64,000 bases of DNA from Microbispora sp. ZYX-F-249 (lineage in GTDB: Bacteria; Actinomycetota; Actinomycetes; Streptosporangiales; Streptosporangiaceae), in the NCBI RefSeq assembly GCF_039649665.1, contig NZ_JBDJAW010000004.1, positions 62,001 through 126,000 of the forward strand, read 5' to 3'. Position numbers and translations under genes: made by a program. Shown here piece after piece: positions 7,989-16,036 of this stretch; position 1 is the first letter of the stretch; each line of letters begins with the position of its first letter. The notes under the pieces are model-generated. The model saw only the letters and a list, made by a program, of their open reading frames with translations, did no database searches and had not been told where the DNA came from.

Positions 7989-8867
7989 ATGACCGAGGTT
8001 TTCACGCTCGGAGAGGCATTGGGCGTCGTCTCCGGCGACCGGCTGCGGCATGACACGACCATCCGGCTCGACGTGGAGGGGCCCGAGCTGACGACGGCGG
8101 TCGGCCTGGCCCGGCTCGGCCACACGGTGAGCTGGCTGGGCCGGGTCAGCGCCGACGAACTCGGCACCCGCACGCTGACCGTCCTGCGCGGCGAGGGCGT
8201 GGACGTCTCCCACGTACGGGTGGACGAGACGGCGGCGACCGGGCTGATCCTGCGCCAGCGGCGCATCGGGCGCTCGTCGCACGCCGTCCATTACCGGGAG
8301 GGCTCGGCCGGGTCCCACCTGTCGACCGGCGACGTACCCGGCGAGGCGGTGCAGTCGGCGCGGATCCTGCACGTCACGGGCGTCACCCTCGGCCTGAGCG
8401 GCCTCGCGTGGAGCGCCGTCCACCACGCCGTCAAGCTCGCCAGGGACGCCGGGGTGCTCGTCTCCGTGGACGTCAACCACCGTGCGAACCTCTGGGAGAG
8501 CGCGGAGGAGGCCCGGCAGGGGCTCACCGAACTCGCCGCCTCGGCCGACGTGCTGTTCGCGACCCAGGACGAGCTCATGCTCGTGGAGCCCGTGCTCGCG
8601 TCCACGCCCGAACTGGTCGTGACCCGGGGCGCCAAGGGAGCCAGCGCCACCGTCGAGGGCCTGCGCTACGACACCCAGGCCGCCCCCGTGACCTCAGTCG
8701 ATCCCGCCGAGGTCGGCGGCGCGTTCGTCGCGGGCTACCTCAGCGCGATCCTCGACGGCCTGCACCCGGCGGACCGCCTCAAGCGCGGCATCTCGGTGGC
8801 CGCCTTCGCGGTCGCCAGCCACAGCTCCTGGCAGGGCCTGCCCACCCGCGGCGAACTTCCTCCGTGA
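7989..8867 (+). CDS. PfkB-family sugar kinase homologue lacking catalytic motif
   Basis: A 292-residue ribokinase-fold protein most like 2-keto-3-deoxygluconate kinases (GLARLGHTVSWLGRVSADELG, then GVDVSHVRVDETAATGLILRQRR). The normal catalytic signature DTTGAGDAF is replaced by DPAEVGGAF: the catalytic Asp and the anion-hole Gly-Ala are changed. The substrate-binding N-terminal motif GGAExN is also altered (EGPELTT). The flanking FVAGYLSAILDG is intact and there is no frameshift. It is probably a pseudoenzyme or a kinase-derived regulator; a recently inactivated kinase is the alternative. Confidence 0.8.
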   Translation: MTEVFTLGEALGVVSGDRLRHDTTIRLDVEGPELTTAVGLARLGHTVSWLGRVSADELGTRTLTVLRGEGVDVSHVRVDETAATGLILRQRRIGRSSHAVHYREGSAGSHLSTGDVPGEAVQSARILHVTGVTLGLSGLAWSAVHHAVKLARDAGVLVSVDVNHRANLWESAEEARQGLTELAASADVLFATQDELMLVEPVLASTPELVVTRGAKGASATVEGLRYDTQAAPVTSVDPAEVGGAFVAGYLSAILDGLHPADRLKRGISVAAFAVASHSSWQGLPTRGELPP

Positions 8868-8978
8868 CAACCACGAACCCTCCGCGGGAGTCCGGTCAGA
8901 GCCTTCTGTAGTAGACGGCGACCGCACGACCCGCCCGCCGGCAGTGGGACCGCCGATGGCCGGGGCCGGTCGTCGTGG

Positions 8979-9346
8979 GTGCTGGTGGCCTCGGTGCGGG
9001 AGTCGGCGCAGTCGTTGGCGCTGGCGCCGGTTCCCGACGATGCGGACATCTGCCTGGCCGAGGCCGAGGACCTGATGTACGCCCGGGATCGGATCACGTC
9101 TGCTCTTGCGGATCGGGTGGCGCGGGTGCATCGGGCGGGGCAGGCCAGGCGGCACGGTCATGCCTCCACCCGTAGCTGGCTGCGCACCACGGGCGGGATG
9201 ACCGTGGCCGGGGCGGGCCGGCTGGTGACCAGTTTCACAACCGCGACCGCTACACCCGCCACAAGATCGGCACAGACCGCTGGGCCTTCACCTACCACCC
9301 GGCCCACCCGGCCCGCACCAAGCCCGTCACCCCGGGCCGGGCTTGA
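8979..9346 (+). pseudogene. Remnant of a DUF222/13E12-type HNH endonuclease gene
   Basis: The first part encodes a DUF222-like stretch (AEAEDLMYARDRITSALADR, then GHASTRSWLRTTGGM and AGRLV). After about position 9230 the frame moves: FHNRDRYTRHKIG and WAFTYHPAHP follow to a TGA at 9344-9346, which looks like the C-terminal end of the same family. The central few hundred codons, including the HNH motif, are missing. No ribosome site or start is convincing. This family is often multicopy in actinobacteria; the locus looks like deletion debris. Confidence 0.65.
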
Positions 9347-9446
9347 TACAAGAGCCTTTTGGAAGTTGCGTCATCGGTACTGCCGTGTAACACGCGACCC
9401 AGAAAATCGGATCAATGGTCTGAAGGTAGACCAAAAGGAGCCGGGC

Positions 9447-9503
9447 ATGCCAGATCCCGTCGCAGACGACAAGACCGGCGGCTGGATACCCCGCACCAGT
9501 TAG
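9447..9503 (+). CDS. Possible 18-residue leader peptide upstream of permease
   Basis: An 18-codon frame (MPDPVADDKTGGWIPRTS) with a strong ribosome site AAAAGGAG ending 6 nt before its ATG. It stops 20 nt before the permease start. No attenuator hairpin or run of a single amino-acid codon is obvious, so control through ribosome occupancy is speculative. It could also be non-functional. Confidence 0.35.
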   Translation: MPDPVADDKTGGWIPRTS

Positions 9504-9523
9504 AGCCGGTTAGAGGAGGCCTC

Positions 9524-11083
9524 ATGGCGCAAGCCCTCGACGACGACGCCAAACGACTAGCGGAACTCGGCTACAAGCAGGAACTGGCCCGCACCTGGAG
9601 CGGGTTCTCCAACTTCGCCATCTCCTTCTCCATCATCTCGATCCTCGCCGGCTGCTTCACGACCTTCGGCCAGGCGTGGAACAACGGCGGACCGCTGGCG
9701 ATCTCCGTCGGCTGGCCGCTGATCTCGGCGTTCATCCTGATCATCGGCTTCTGCATGGCGGAGCTGGTCTCCGCGTTCCCCACGGCGGGCGGCATCTACT
9801 GGTGGGCCGCCAAGCTGGGCCGGCCCGTGCACGGCTGGTTCACGGGCTGGCTGAACCTGATCGGGCTGATCGCGGTGACCGCGTCCGTCGACTACGGCTG
9901 CGCGACGTTCCTGAACATCACGATCGGGCGCTTCAGCGACTCCTGGGCGAACGGCAGCGCGCTGCACCAGACCTTCCTGCTGTTCGCCGTGGTCCTGGTG
10001 CTGCACGCGCTGATCAACATTTTCAGTCACCGGCTGATCTCGCTGCTGCAGAACGTCTCGGTGTGGTGGCACGTGTTCGGCGCCGCGGCCGTCGTGCTGA
10101 TCCTGATCTTCGGTCCGACGGAGCACCAGAGCGTGGGCTTCCTGTTCGAGACGTTCAACAACTCCGGTTTCGGCGACGGCGACTCGGGCCCGGCGTTCTG
10201 GCTGTACGTGCTGCCACTGGGCTTCCTGCTCACGCAGTACACGATCACCGGATTCGACGCCTGCGCGCACGTGTCGGAGGAGACCCACGGCGCGGCCCGC
10301 ACGGCGGCCAAGGGCCTGTGGCAGTCGATCTTCTACTCCGCGATCGGCGGCTGGATCCTGCTGCTGGCGTTCCTGTTCGCGGCCACGAACGTGGACGCCG
10401 TCAACGCCGAGGGCGGCTTCGTCGGAGCCATCTTCACCTCGTCGCTGTCGTCCACGCTCGCCACCGTCGTCTTCGGGATCTCCACGATCGGGCAGTTCTT
10501 CTGCGGCATGAGCTGCGTGACCTCGATGTCGCGGATGACGTACGCGTTCTCCCGGGACGGCGCGGTGCCGGGCTGGAGGCTGTGGTCGAAGGTGGACCGC
10601 AACCGCACGCCGGTCAACGCGATCATCGCCGGCTGCGGGGTCGCGCTGCTGATCACGCTGCCCGCGCTCTACGCGCCCGAGGGCACGACGACCCCCGTCG
10701 CGTTCCTCGCCGTGGTGTCCATCGCGGTGATCGGGCTCTATCTCGCGTTCCTCATCCCGATCTGGCTGCGCCTGCGTGCCGGGGACTCCTTCCAGCCGGG
10801 GCCGTGGACTCTGGGCCGCAAGTACAAGGCGCTGTCCTGGATCGCCGTGATCGAGATCGCGATCATCTCGGTCTACTTCGTCCTGCCCATCGCCCCTGCG
10901 GGCGTGCCGGGCAACGCGGACTTCACCTGGACCTCCGTGAACTACGCCCCCATCGCGGTCGGCGCCGTGCTCATCGGCATCGCCCTGTGGTGGCACCTGT
11001 CCGCCAAGCACTGGTTCACCGGCCCCCGCCGGACCGTCGACGACATCGGCGACGACGTCGGCCGGCCCGAGCCCGTGACCTGA
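9524..11083 (+). CDS. APC-family amino acid permease
   Basis: A 519-residue transporter of the amino acid-polyamine-organocation superfamily with about 12 membrane helices. The N-terminal ELGYKQELARTWSGFSNFAIS and helix-1 sequence, SAFPTAGGIYWWAAKLG and FDACAHVSEETHGA match the GABA/choline-type APC branch. The exact substrate cannot be read. The ATG at 9524 has an excellent AGAGGAGG site; an upstream in-frame start would add about 55 non-homologous residues. It is followed by a perfect hairpin terminator, so probably transcribed alone, perhaps with the short leader ORF. Confidence 0.9.
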   Translation: MAQALDDDAKRLAELGYKQELARTWSGFSNFAISFSIISILAGCFTTFGQAWNNGGPLAISVGWPLISAFILIIGFCMAELVSAFPTAGGIYWWAAKLGRPVHGWFTGWLNLIGLIAVTASVDYGCATFLNITIGRFSDSWANGSALHQTFLLFAVVLVLHALINIFSHRLISLLQNVSVWWHVFGAAAVVLILIFGPTEHQSVGFLFETFNNSGFGDGDSGPAFWLYVLPLGFLLTQYTITGFDACAHVSEETHGAARTAAKGLWQSIFYSAIGGWILLLAFLFAATNVDAVNAEGGFVGAIFTSSLSSTLATVVFGISTIGQFFCGMSCVTSMSRMTYAFSRDGAVPGWRLWSKVDRNRTPVNAIIAGCGVALLITLPALYAPEGTTTPVAFLAVVSIAVIGLYLAFLIPIWLRLRAGDSFQPGPWTLGRKYKALSWIAVIEIAIISVYFVLPIAPAGVPGNADFTWTSVNYAPIAVGAVLIGIALWWHLSAKHWFTGPRRTVDDIGDDVGRPEPVT

Positions 11084-11092
11084 TCTCCGCGT

Positions 11093-11122
11093 GTACGGCC
11101 CGCCCGCCCCGGCGGGCCGTAC
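11093..11122 (+). terminator. Hairpin terminator after amino acid permease
   Basis: A perfect 12-bp stem (GTACGGCCCGCC and complement) with a 6-nt loop, starting 9 nt after the permease stop. It ends only 9 nt before the ATG of the next gene, so that gene must be transcribed from read-through or from a promoter overlapping the hairpin. Confidence 0.75.
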
Positions 11123-11131
11123 GCTCGCCTC

Positions 11132-12130
11132 ATGATCGACGACACTCGGCGCAGGCGCCGCCTGGCCGCGCTCGCCCGCTCGGCCCTGACGGCCTACGAC
11201 GTGCCGGTGGCCCGCCTGACCGCGATGGCGAAGGGCTTCAACACCACCTTCCGCGTGAACGGCGCGGACGGCCGGCGTTATGTGCTCCGCGTCCAGCGCC
11301 CCGACGGCCCGAGCCCGGAGATGGTCAGGTCGGAGGCCCTGTGGCTGCGGGCCCTGCGCCGCGACACCACGCTGGCCGTCCCCGAGCCGGTGCCCACCCG
11401 TACGGGTGACCTGCTGACCGTGGCCGAGCACGCGGAGGTGCCGGCGGCGCGCAGCTGCGTGCTGTACCACTGGGTGGACGGCCGGTTCCTGGACACCACG
11501 CTCACCACCGCGCACCTGCGCCGGGTCGGCGCGTTCACCGCTCACCTGCACCTGCACAGCGCGCGGTGGACGGCGCCGGCCGGCTTCACCCGGGGACGCG
11601 TCGACGCCGTCACCGAGCCGGGCCGTCGCGCCGCGACCCCGCCACAGGAGGAGGCCGAGCAGGCGGCAAAGCTGGTGGAGCGGGTGCATTCGGCGGCGGG
11701 CGCCGAGATCGTGCGGACGGTGACGGAGCGCGTGCGGCGCGTCCGGGACGCCCTGGGCCACGGGCCGGACGCCTACGGGCTGATCCACGGCGACCTGCAC
11801 CAGGAGAACTATCTCTTCCACCGCGGCGAGGTCCGCGCCATCGACTTCGACGACTGCGGGTACGGCCACTTCGTCTACGACCTGGCCGTGACCGCAAGCG
11901 AACTCGCCCACCTGCCGCACGCCGCGGATCTGCGTGCCGCCCTGCTCGCGGGATACCGCGCCGTACGGCCGCTGCCCGCGAGTCACGAGGACGCGATCGG
12001 GGTCTTCACGGCGTTGCGGCGCCTCCAGCTCACGCTGTGGGTGGTGCGGGAACGGGCACAGCCGATGTTCCGCGACGACTGGCGGGACCGGGTGACCCGC
12101 GGCCTGGAGAGCGCGGCCCGGGCCCTGTGA
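11132..12130 (+). CDS. APH/ChoK-family phosphotransferase
   Basis: A 332-residue kinase-like protein of the aminoglycoside phosphotransferase/homoserine kinase superfamily. It has an N-lobe FRVNGADGRRYVLRVQRP (phosphate-binding lysine replaced by Arg), the catalytic Brenner motif HGDLHQENYLF and the metal-binding IDFDDCGYG. The C-terminus is helical (LRRLQLTLWVVRERAQP). Relatives phosphorylate small alcohols, amino sugars or drugs, so a resistance role is possible but unproven. No clear Shine-Dalgarno sequence precedes the ATG, which sits right behind a terminator hairpin. It is convergent with lipB, 9 nt apart. Confidence 0.85.
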   Translation: MIDDTRRRRRLAALARSALTAYDVPVARLTAMAKGFNTTFRVNGADGRRYVLRVQRPDGPSPEMVRSEALWLRALRRDTTLAVPEPVPTRTGDLLTVAEHAEVPAARSCVLYHWVDGRFLDTTLTTAHLRRVGAFTAHLHLHSARWTAPAGFTRGRVDAVTEPGRRAATPPQEEAEQAAKLVERVHSAAGAEIVRTVTERVRRVRDALGHGPDAYGLIHGDLHQENYLFHRGEVRAIDFDDCGYGHFVYDLAVTASELAHLPHAADLRAALLAGYRAVRPLPASHEDAIGVFTALRRLQLTLWVVRERAQPMFRDDWRDRVTRGLESAARAL

Positions 12131-12139
12131 CCGCCGGCG

Positions 12140-12778
12140 TCAGGAGGCCTCGAACGCCTCCGCGACGACCGGGCGGGTCTCCTCCATGGAGGCCCGTCCG
12201 AGCTCGCGGGCGATCGAGGTCATCTCCACGTCGGGCATGCCGCAGGGGATCGCGAGGTTCCACGGCGTGAGGTCGCCGTCCACGTTGAGCGCGAAGCCGT
12301 GGCTGGTGACCGACCGGCTCGACCGCATGCCGATCGAGACGATCTTCCGCCCGGTGTCCCGCGTCCAGACGCCGGTCAGCAGCTCCGACCCGGGCGGGGT
12401 GTCGCGGCGCTCGGCCGGGACGCCGATCCGGGCCAGCGCCTCGACCAGCCGCAGCTCCACCTCGCGGATGTAGTCGACCACGCCCTCGCCGTCCCGCAGC
12501 TTCACGATGAGATAGCCCACCAGCTGCCCGGGGCCGTGATAGGTGAGCTGCCCGCCGCGGCCGGTCGGCACCACGGGGATGCCGGCCGACGGGTCGGGCA
12601 GGTGGGTCTCCAGCGTCCGCTTGCCGACCGTGAAGACCGGCGGGTGGCTGAGCAGCCACAACGTGTCGGGCCGCGCGTCGTCCTGCCGTTCCTCGACCAG
12701 CGCGGCCATCCGCTCCATGGCCTTCTCGTAGTCGACCAGCTCGTCCTGGATCAGCGTCAGGGGCCGTTGCCGCATCAT
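12140..12778 (-). CDS. lipB: Octanoyltransferase LipB
   Basis: A 212-residue lipoyl(octanoyl) transferase that moves octanoate from acyl carrier protein to lipoyl domains of 2-oxoacid dehydrogenases and the glycine cleavage H protein. It has the signature RGGQLTYHGPGQ (residues 74-85), the catalytic Lys145 in RKIVSIG, SHGFALNV and the catalytic Cys179 in AIPCG. Length is normal. The ATG at 12778 has AGAGGTGAGC upstream. The usual partner lipA is not in the window; the gene stands alone between a convergent kinase and a PspC gene 55 nt upstream. Confidence 0.95.
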   Translation of the reverse strand: MMRQRPLTLIQDELVDYEKAMERMAALVEERQDDARPDTLWLLSHPPVFTVGKRTLETHLPDPSAGIPVVPTGRGGQLTYHGPGQLVGYLIVKLRDGEGVVDYIREVELRLVEALARIGVPAERRDTPPGSELLTGVWTRDTGRKIVSIGMRSSRSVTSHGFALNVDGDLTPWNLAIPCGMPDVEMTSIARELGRASMEETRPVVAEAFEAS

Positions 12779-12833
12779 CGCTCACCTCTTCCGATGTGAG
12801 CATAAACGCGGCCGCGCCGTGCGGCGCAGCCGA

Positions 12834-13049
12834 CTACCTGCGCCCGTACGAGTAGTCGTGGCCCGCCGACGTGGGGGCCGGGGCCTTGGGGAAGAGCACC
12901 CACATGATGATGTAGGCCACGAACTGCGGGCCCGGCAAGATGCACGACAGCAGGAACAGCAGGCGTACGACCGTCGGCGACATGCCGTACCGGTCCGCGA
13001 TCCCCCCGCAGACGCCAGCGATGATCTTGTGCTGTCTCGATCGGTACAT
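12834..13049 (-). CDS. PspC-domain small membrane protein
   Basis: A 71-residue protein that is almost only a PspC domain: a basic N-terminus (YRSRQHKIIAGVCGGIADRYG), then a paired hydrophobic region (VVRLLFLLSCILPGPQFVAY and IIMWVLFPK). PspC domains occur in envelope-stress regulators and anti-sigma-like proteins. The ATG at 13049 is chosen because AAAGGAG lies 9 nt upstream; an in-frame GTG would add 16 residues. It may be co-transcribed with lipB (55 nt apart), although the functions are unrelated. Confidence 0.85.
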   Translation of the reverse strand: MYRSRQHKIIAGVCGGIADRYGMSPTVVRLLFLLSCILPGPQFVAYIIMWVLFPKAPAPTSAGHDYSYGRR

Positions 13050-13222
13050 CGATCGGCTCCTTTCGTCATCCGGTTCAACGGGCCTTCCTGAAGACACGTT
13101 CCGCGAGGAACCCTGAGAAAACCCTGATCCCCCTACGTCGTTGATTCAGGGGTATCCCGACTGGTGATCTTCTCCCGGAAGAGGGCATATAGGGAGGCAA
13201 CAGACCGTCTTTGGAGACTCAT

Positions 13223-13801
13223 ATGGATATAGCGACCTTGCAGGCGCAGAGCCGCCTGTACCTGCGCCAGAAGATCACCATGATGGTGAACAGGTACGTC
13301 GTCCATGTGGCTCTCCCCGACGGTTCCGAGGGCGAGGCCGTGGCGTTCGCCGAGCAGAAGCGGATGGCCCTCAAGGAGCAGGTGACCCTCTACACCGACG
13401 AGTCCCGGCAGGCGACGCTCGCCGGTTTCAAGGCGCGCAAGGTCCTCGACCTCGCCGGCGAGTACGACGTCGTCGACGACAGCGGGGCGTCGATCGGCAT
13501 GTTCCGCAAGGACTTCGGCCGGTCCCTGCTCCGCTCGACCTGGCATGTCCAGCAGCCGGGGCTGCCGACGCTGACGGGCCAGGAGCGGAACCTGGCGGTC
13601 GCCCTGCTGCGCCGGTTCTCCGACTCGCTGGAGTGGCTGCCGTACCACTTCGACTTCAGCATCGGCGCCTCGATCGCGTTCTCCGTCGACCGCAGGTGGG
13701 GGTTGCGCGACCGGTACGCCATCGAGATCCGGGATCCGCGCATCGACCGCCGCCTGGTCATCGCCATGGCCGTGGCGCTCGACGCCCTGCAGTCCCGATA
13801 G
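13223..13801 (+). CDS. LURP-one-related (scramblase-like) family protein
   Basis: A 192-residue soluble protein with a LURP-one-related/phospholipid-scramblase-like beta-barrel: SRLYLRQKITMMVNRYVVHV, then MALKEQVTLYTDESRQATLAGFK in pieces, and an IGMFRKDFGRSLLRSTW strand pair near residue 95. The C-terminal part ends in a hydrophobic helix (VIAMAVALDALQS). The function of bacterial members is not known. The ATG at 13223 follows TTTGGAGAC; a TTG four codons upstream is less likely. It precedes the rho leader on the same strand. Confidence 0.7.
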   Translation: MDIATLQAQSRLYLRQKITMMVNRYVVHVALPDGSEGEAVAFAEQKRMALKEQVTLYTDESRQATLAGFKARKVLDLAGEYDVVDDSGASIGMFRKDFGRSLLRSTWHVQQPGLPTLTGQERNLAVALLRRFSDSLEWLPYHFDFSIGASIAFSVDRRWGLRDRYAIEIRDPRIDRRLVIAMAVALDALQSR

Positions 13802-13831
13802 ATCTCGAGGAATCGCCGCGACAGGTGAGAC

Positions 13832-13840
13832 TGTTATAGT
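13832..13840 (+). promoter_or_regulatory. Extended -10 promoter upstream of rho
   Basis: TGTTATAGT is a good extended -10 element; no clear -35 is seen 17 bp upstream. It predicts transcription from about 13847, giving a leader of about 180 nt before rho. Confidence 0.45.
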
Positions 13841-13854
13841 CGAGGAACAGCCGT

Positions 13855-14034
13855 ATGGTTCTGGCTCCATCTCGAGCCCATACGCGCCCAGCATGTGCCT
13901 GGTCAACCGCCTGGTCGACCGTCATCGTCCATCTAGACGAGACGCCGCGCCGGGAGCCCCACGCTTCGCTCCGCCCGGATGACGCGCCACGCGCGAACTC
14001 CCCCAGACATTTCCCAGCCCTAGGAGTCCCATGA
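13855..14034 (+). CDS. Possible 59-codon upstream ORF overlapping the rho start
   Basis: An uninterrupted frame of 59 codons from an ATG with GAGGAA 7 nt upstream, ending in a TGA that overlaps the rho ATG (ATGA). The overlap would allow translational coupling. Against a real protein: third-position GC is only about 60%, far below the neighbours, and the peptide resembles nothing I know. The last 45 nt before rho are C-rich and G-poor, which is a Rho-loading type of composition. It may be a regulatory leader rather than a protein gene. Confidence 0.35.
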   Translation: MVLAPSRAHTRPACAWSTAWSTVIVHLDETPRREPHASLRPDDAPRANSPRHFPALGVP

Positions 14035-15173
14035 CCACCACCACTCTCAGCGTTCCCAAGCCGCGCAGCGTCTCCCGCGCCGCGTCGGCCCGTACGAAGA
14101 ACACCCGGACCACCGAGGTGACCGGCCTGCTCGACCGGGCCGGCCGGAACACGGTGATCCGTACCAACGGCTACCTGCCCGGCCCGAAGGACGTGACCGT
14201 CCCGGCCGCCCTCGCGGACGCGCTCGACCTGCGCCGCGGCGACCACGTCCGCGGCATCGCCCAGAACGGCACGCTCACCTCCGTCACGACCGTCAACGGC
14301 GGGCCGGTGGGCGCGGCGCGGCCGGACTTCGCCGACCTCGTGCCGATCCACCCCGACGAGCGGCTGCGCCTGGAGACGGCGCGAAACGTCCTGGCCACGC
14401 GCGTCATCGACCTGTTCGCCCCGGTCGGCAAGGGCCAGCGCGGCCTCATCGTCGCCCCGCCGAAGGCCGGCAAGACCACGCTGCTCAAGGCCGTCGCGAA
14501 CGCGATCGCGATCAACCACCCCGAATGCCACCTCATGGTCGTCCTGGTGGACGAACGGCCCGAGGAGGTCACCGACATGCGCGAGTCGGTCCGGGCCGAG
14601 GTGATCGCCTCGACCTTCGACCGGGCGCCGCAGGACCACATCACCGCGGCCGAGCTCGCCGTCGAGCGGGCCAAGCGGATGGTGGAGACGGGCCGTGACG
14701 TGGTCGTGCTCATGGACTCGATCACCCGGCTCGGCCGGGCGTACAACATGGCCGCGCCGAGCGGCGGGCGCGTGCTCACGGGCGGCATGGACGCCCGGGC
14801 CCTGCACCAGCCCAAGGCGGTCCTCGGCGCCGCGCGCAACATCGAGGGCGGCGGCTCCCTCACGATCCTCGCCACCGCGCTGGTCGAGACGGGCTCGAAG
14901 ATGGACGACATCGTCTTCGAGGAGTTCAAGAGCACCGGCAACATGGAGCTGAAGCTGAGCCGGAACCTGGCCGACCGCCGCGTCTTCCCCGCCGTCGACG
15001 TCGTCGCCTCCGGCACCCGCCGCGAGGAACTGCTGCTCCACCCCGCCGAGCAGCCTCCGATCTGGCGGCTGCGGCGGGCCCTGCAGGACCAGGAGTCGTT
15101 CGATCGGTTCCTCACCACGCTGAAGAACACGGGCTCGAACGCCGAACTCCTCCTGGCCCTGGGGAAGAGCTAG
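14031..15173 (+). CDS. rho: Transcription termination factor Rho, short paralogue
   Basis: A 380-residue RNA-dependent hexameric ATPase. Residues about 30-95 correspond to a shortened RNA-binding OB fold (GYLPGPKDVTV); the motor domain is intact: P-loop APPKAGKTTLL (142-152), Walker B DVVVLMDSITRLGRAYN, Q-loop ALHQPKAVLGAARN, R-loop ETGSKMDD and the arginine finger region NLADRRVFPAVD. The housekeeping Rho of actinobacteria usually carries a long N-terminal basic insertion and exceeds 600 residues, so this is probably a second Rho or Rho-like factor. A site GGAG lies 4 nt before the ATG. The stop shares CTAG with the convergent gene. Confidence 0.9.
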   Translation: MTTTTLSVPKPRSVSRAASARTKNTRTTEVTGLLDRAGRNTVIRTNGYLPGPKDVTVPAALADALDLRRGDHVRGIAQNGTLTSVTTVNGGPVGAARPDFADLVPIHPDERLRLETARNVLATRVIDLFAPVGKGQRGLIVAPPKAGKTTLLKAVANAIAINHPECHLMVVLVDERPEEVTDMRESVRAEVIASTFDRAPQDHITAAELAVERAKRMVETGRDVVVLMDSITRLGRAYNMAAPSGGRVLTGGMDARALHQPKAVLGAARNIEGGGSLTILATALVETGSKMDDIVFEEFKSTGNMELKLSRNLADRRVFPAVDVVASGTRREELLLHPAEQPPIWRLRRALQDQESFDRFLTTLKNTGSNAELLLALGKS

Positions 15174-16036
15174 ATCCCGATCGGATGCCAGACGGTCTTG
15201 GTCTCCAGGAACGTCGTCATCCGCCCGATGCCGGGGTCCGCGAGCCAGTCCACGGGACCGGCCGGCGGCCGGAGCACCCGCTTGAGGTTCTCCGCGGCCA
15301 GTTCCTCACACGTGACGGCCGACTCGGCGTCGGCGCCCGTCAGGTCGATGCCGTTGACGTCCATGTGGCCCGCCAGCCAGGGAGCGATCTCGGCGGCCGA
15401 GCCGGTGAGGATGTTCACCACCCCGCCCGGCAGGTCGGAGGTCGCCAGCACCTCGGCCAGCGTGATCGCCGGCAGCGGCGCCCGCTCGGAGGCGATCACC
15501 ACGCAGGTGTTGCCCGTCACGATCACCGGCGCGATCACGCTGACCAGCCCGAGCAGCGGTCCCGCCTGCGGAGCGACCACGGCCACCACGCCCGTCGGCT
15601 CCGGGCTCGACAGGTTGAAGTACGGCCCGGCCACCGGGTTGGCCGACCCGAGCACCGCGCCGATCTTGTCGGACCAGCCCGCGTACCAGACCAGCCGGTC
15701 GACCGTCGCGTCCACCATCTCGCCGGCCTGCTTGACCCCCACGCCGCCCATGGCGGTGATCTCCGCGACGAACTGCGCGCGGCGGCCCTCCAGCATCTCG
15801 GCGATCCGGTACAGGATCTGGCCCCTGTTGTACGCCGTGGCGCCCGACCAGCCGGGGAACGCCTTCCGCGCGGCCGCGACCGCGTCCCTGGCGTCCTTGC
15901 GCGAGGCCCTGGCCGCGTTGGCGAGGAAGTCGCCCTTGGAGGAGGTCACCACATACGACCTTCCGCTCTCCGAACGCGGGAACGCGCCCCCGATGAACAG
16001 CTTGTACGTCTTGCGCACGGCCAGCCGCTCACTCAT
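15170..16036 (-). CDS. Short aldehyde-dehydrogenase homologue without catalytic domain
   Basis: A 288-residue protein that follows the aldehyde dehydrogenase fold through the NAD-binding half (FIGGAFPRSESGR, EPTGVVAVVAPQAGPLLGLV, DLPGGVVNILTG) but then jumps to a short unique end. The ELGGK general-base segment and the catalytic Cys loop are absent; full enzymes are about 480 residues. It ends the deoC operon. It is likely a non-catalytic partner of the full-length enzyme upstream; such pairs next to deoC occur, as I recall, in other actinomycetes. A truncated gene decaying in place is the alternative. The ATG at 16036 overlaps the small upstream ORF. Confidence 0.8.
   Translation of the reverse strand: MSERLAVRKTYKLFIGGAFPRSESGRSYVVTSSKGDFLANAARASRKDARDAVAAARKAFPGWSGATAYNRGQILYRIAEMLEGRRAQFVAEITAMGGVGVKQAGEMVDATVDRLVWYAGWSDKIGAVLGSANPVAGPYFNLSSPEPTGVVAVVAPQAGPLLGLVSVIAPVIVTGNTCVVIASERAPLPAITLAEVLATSDLPGGVVNILTGSAAEIAPWLAGHMDVNGIDLTGADAESAVTCEELAAENLKRVLRPPAGPVDWLADPGIGRMTTFLETKTVWHPIGI

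Noticed and set aside
9359-9523. N-terminal extension of the amino-acid permease
   Set aside because: The extra residues are Arg-rich and non-homologous; the ATG at 9524 has a far better ribosome site.
9557-11986. An 809-codon minus-strand frame spanning the permease and kinase genes
   Set aside because: It crosses a terminator and two good genes; His/Gln/Gly-rich with no domain.
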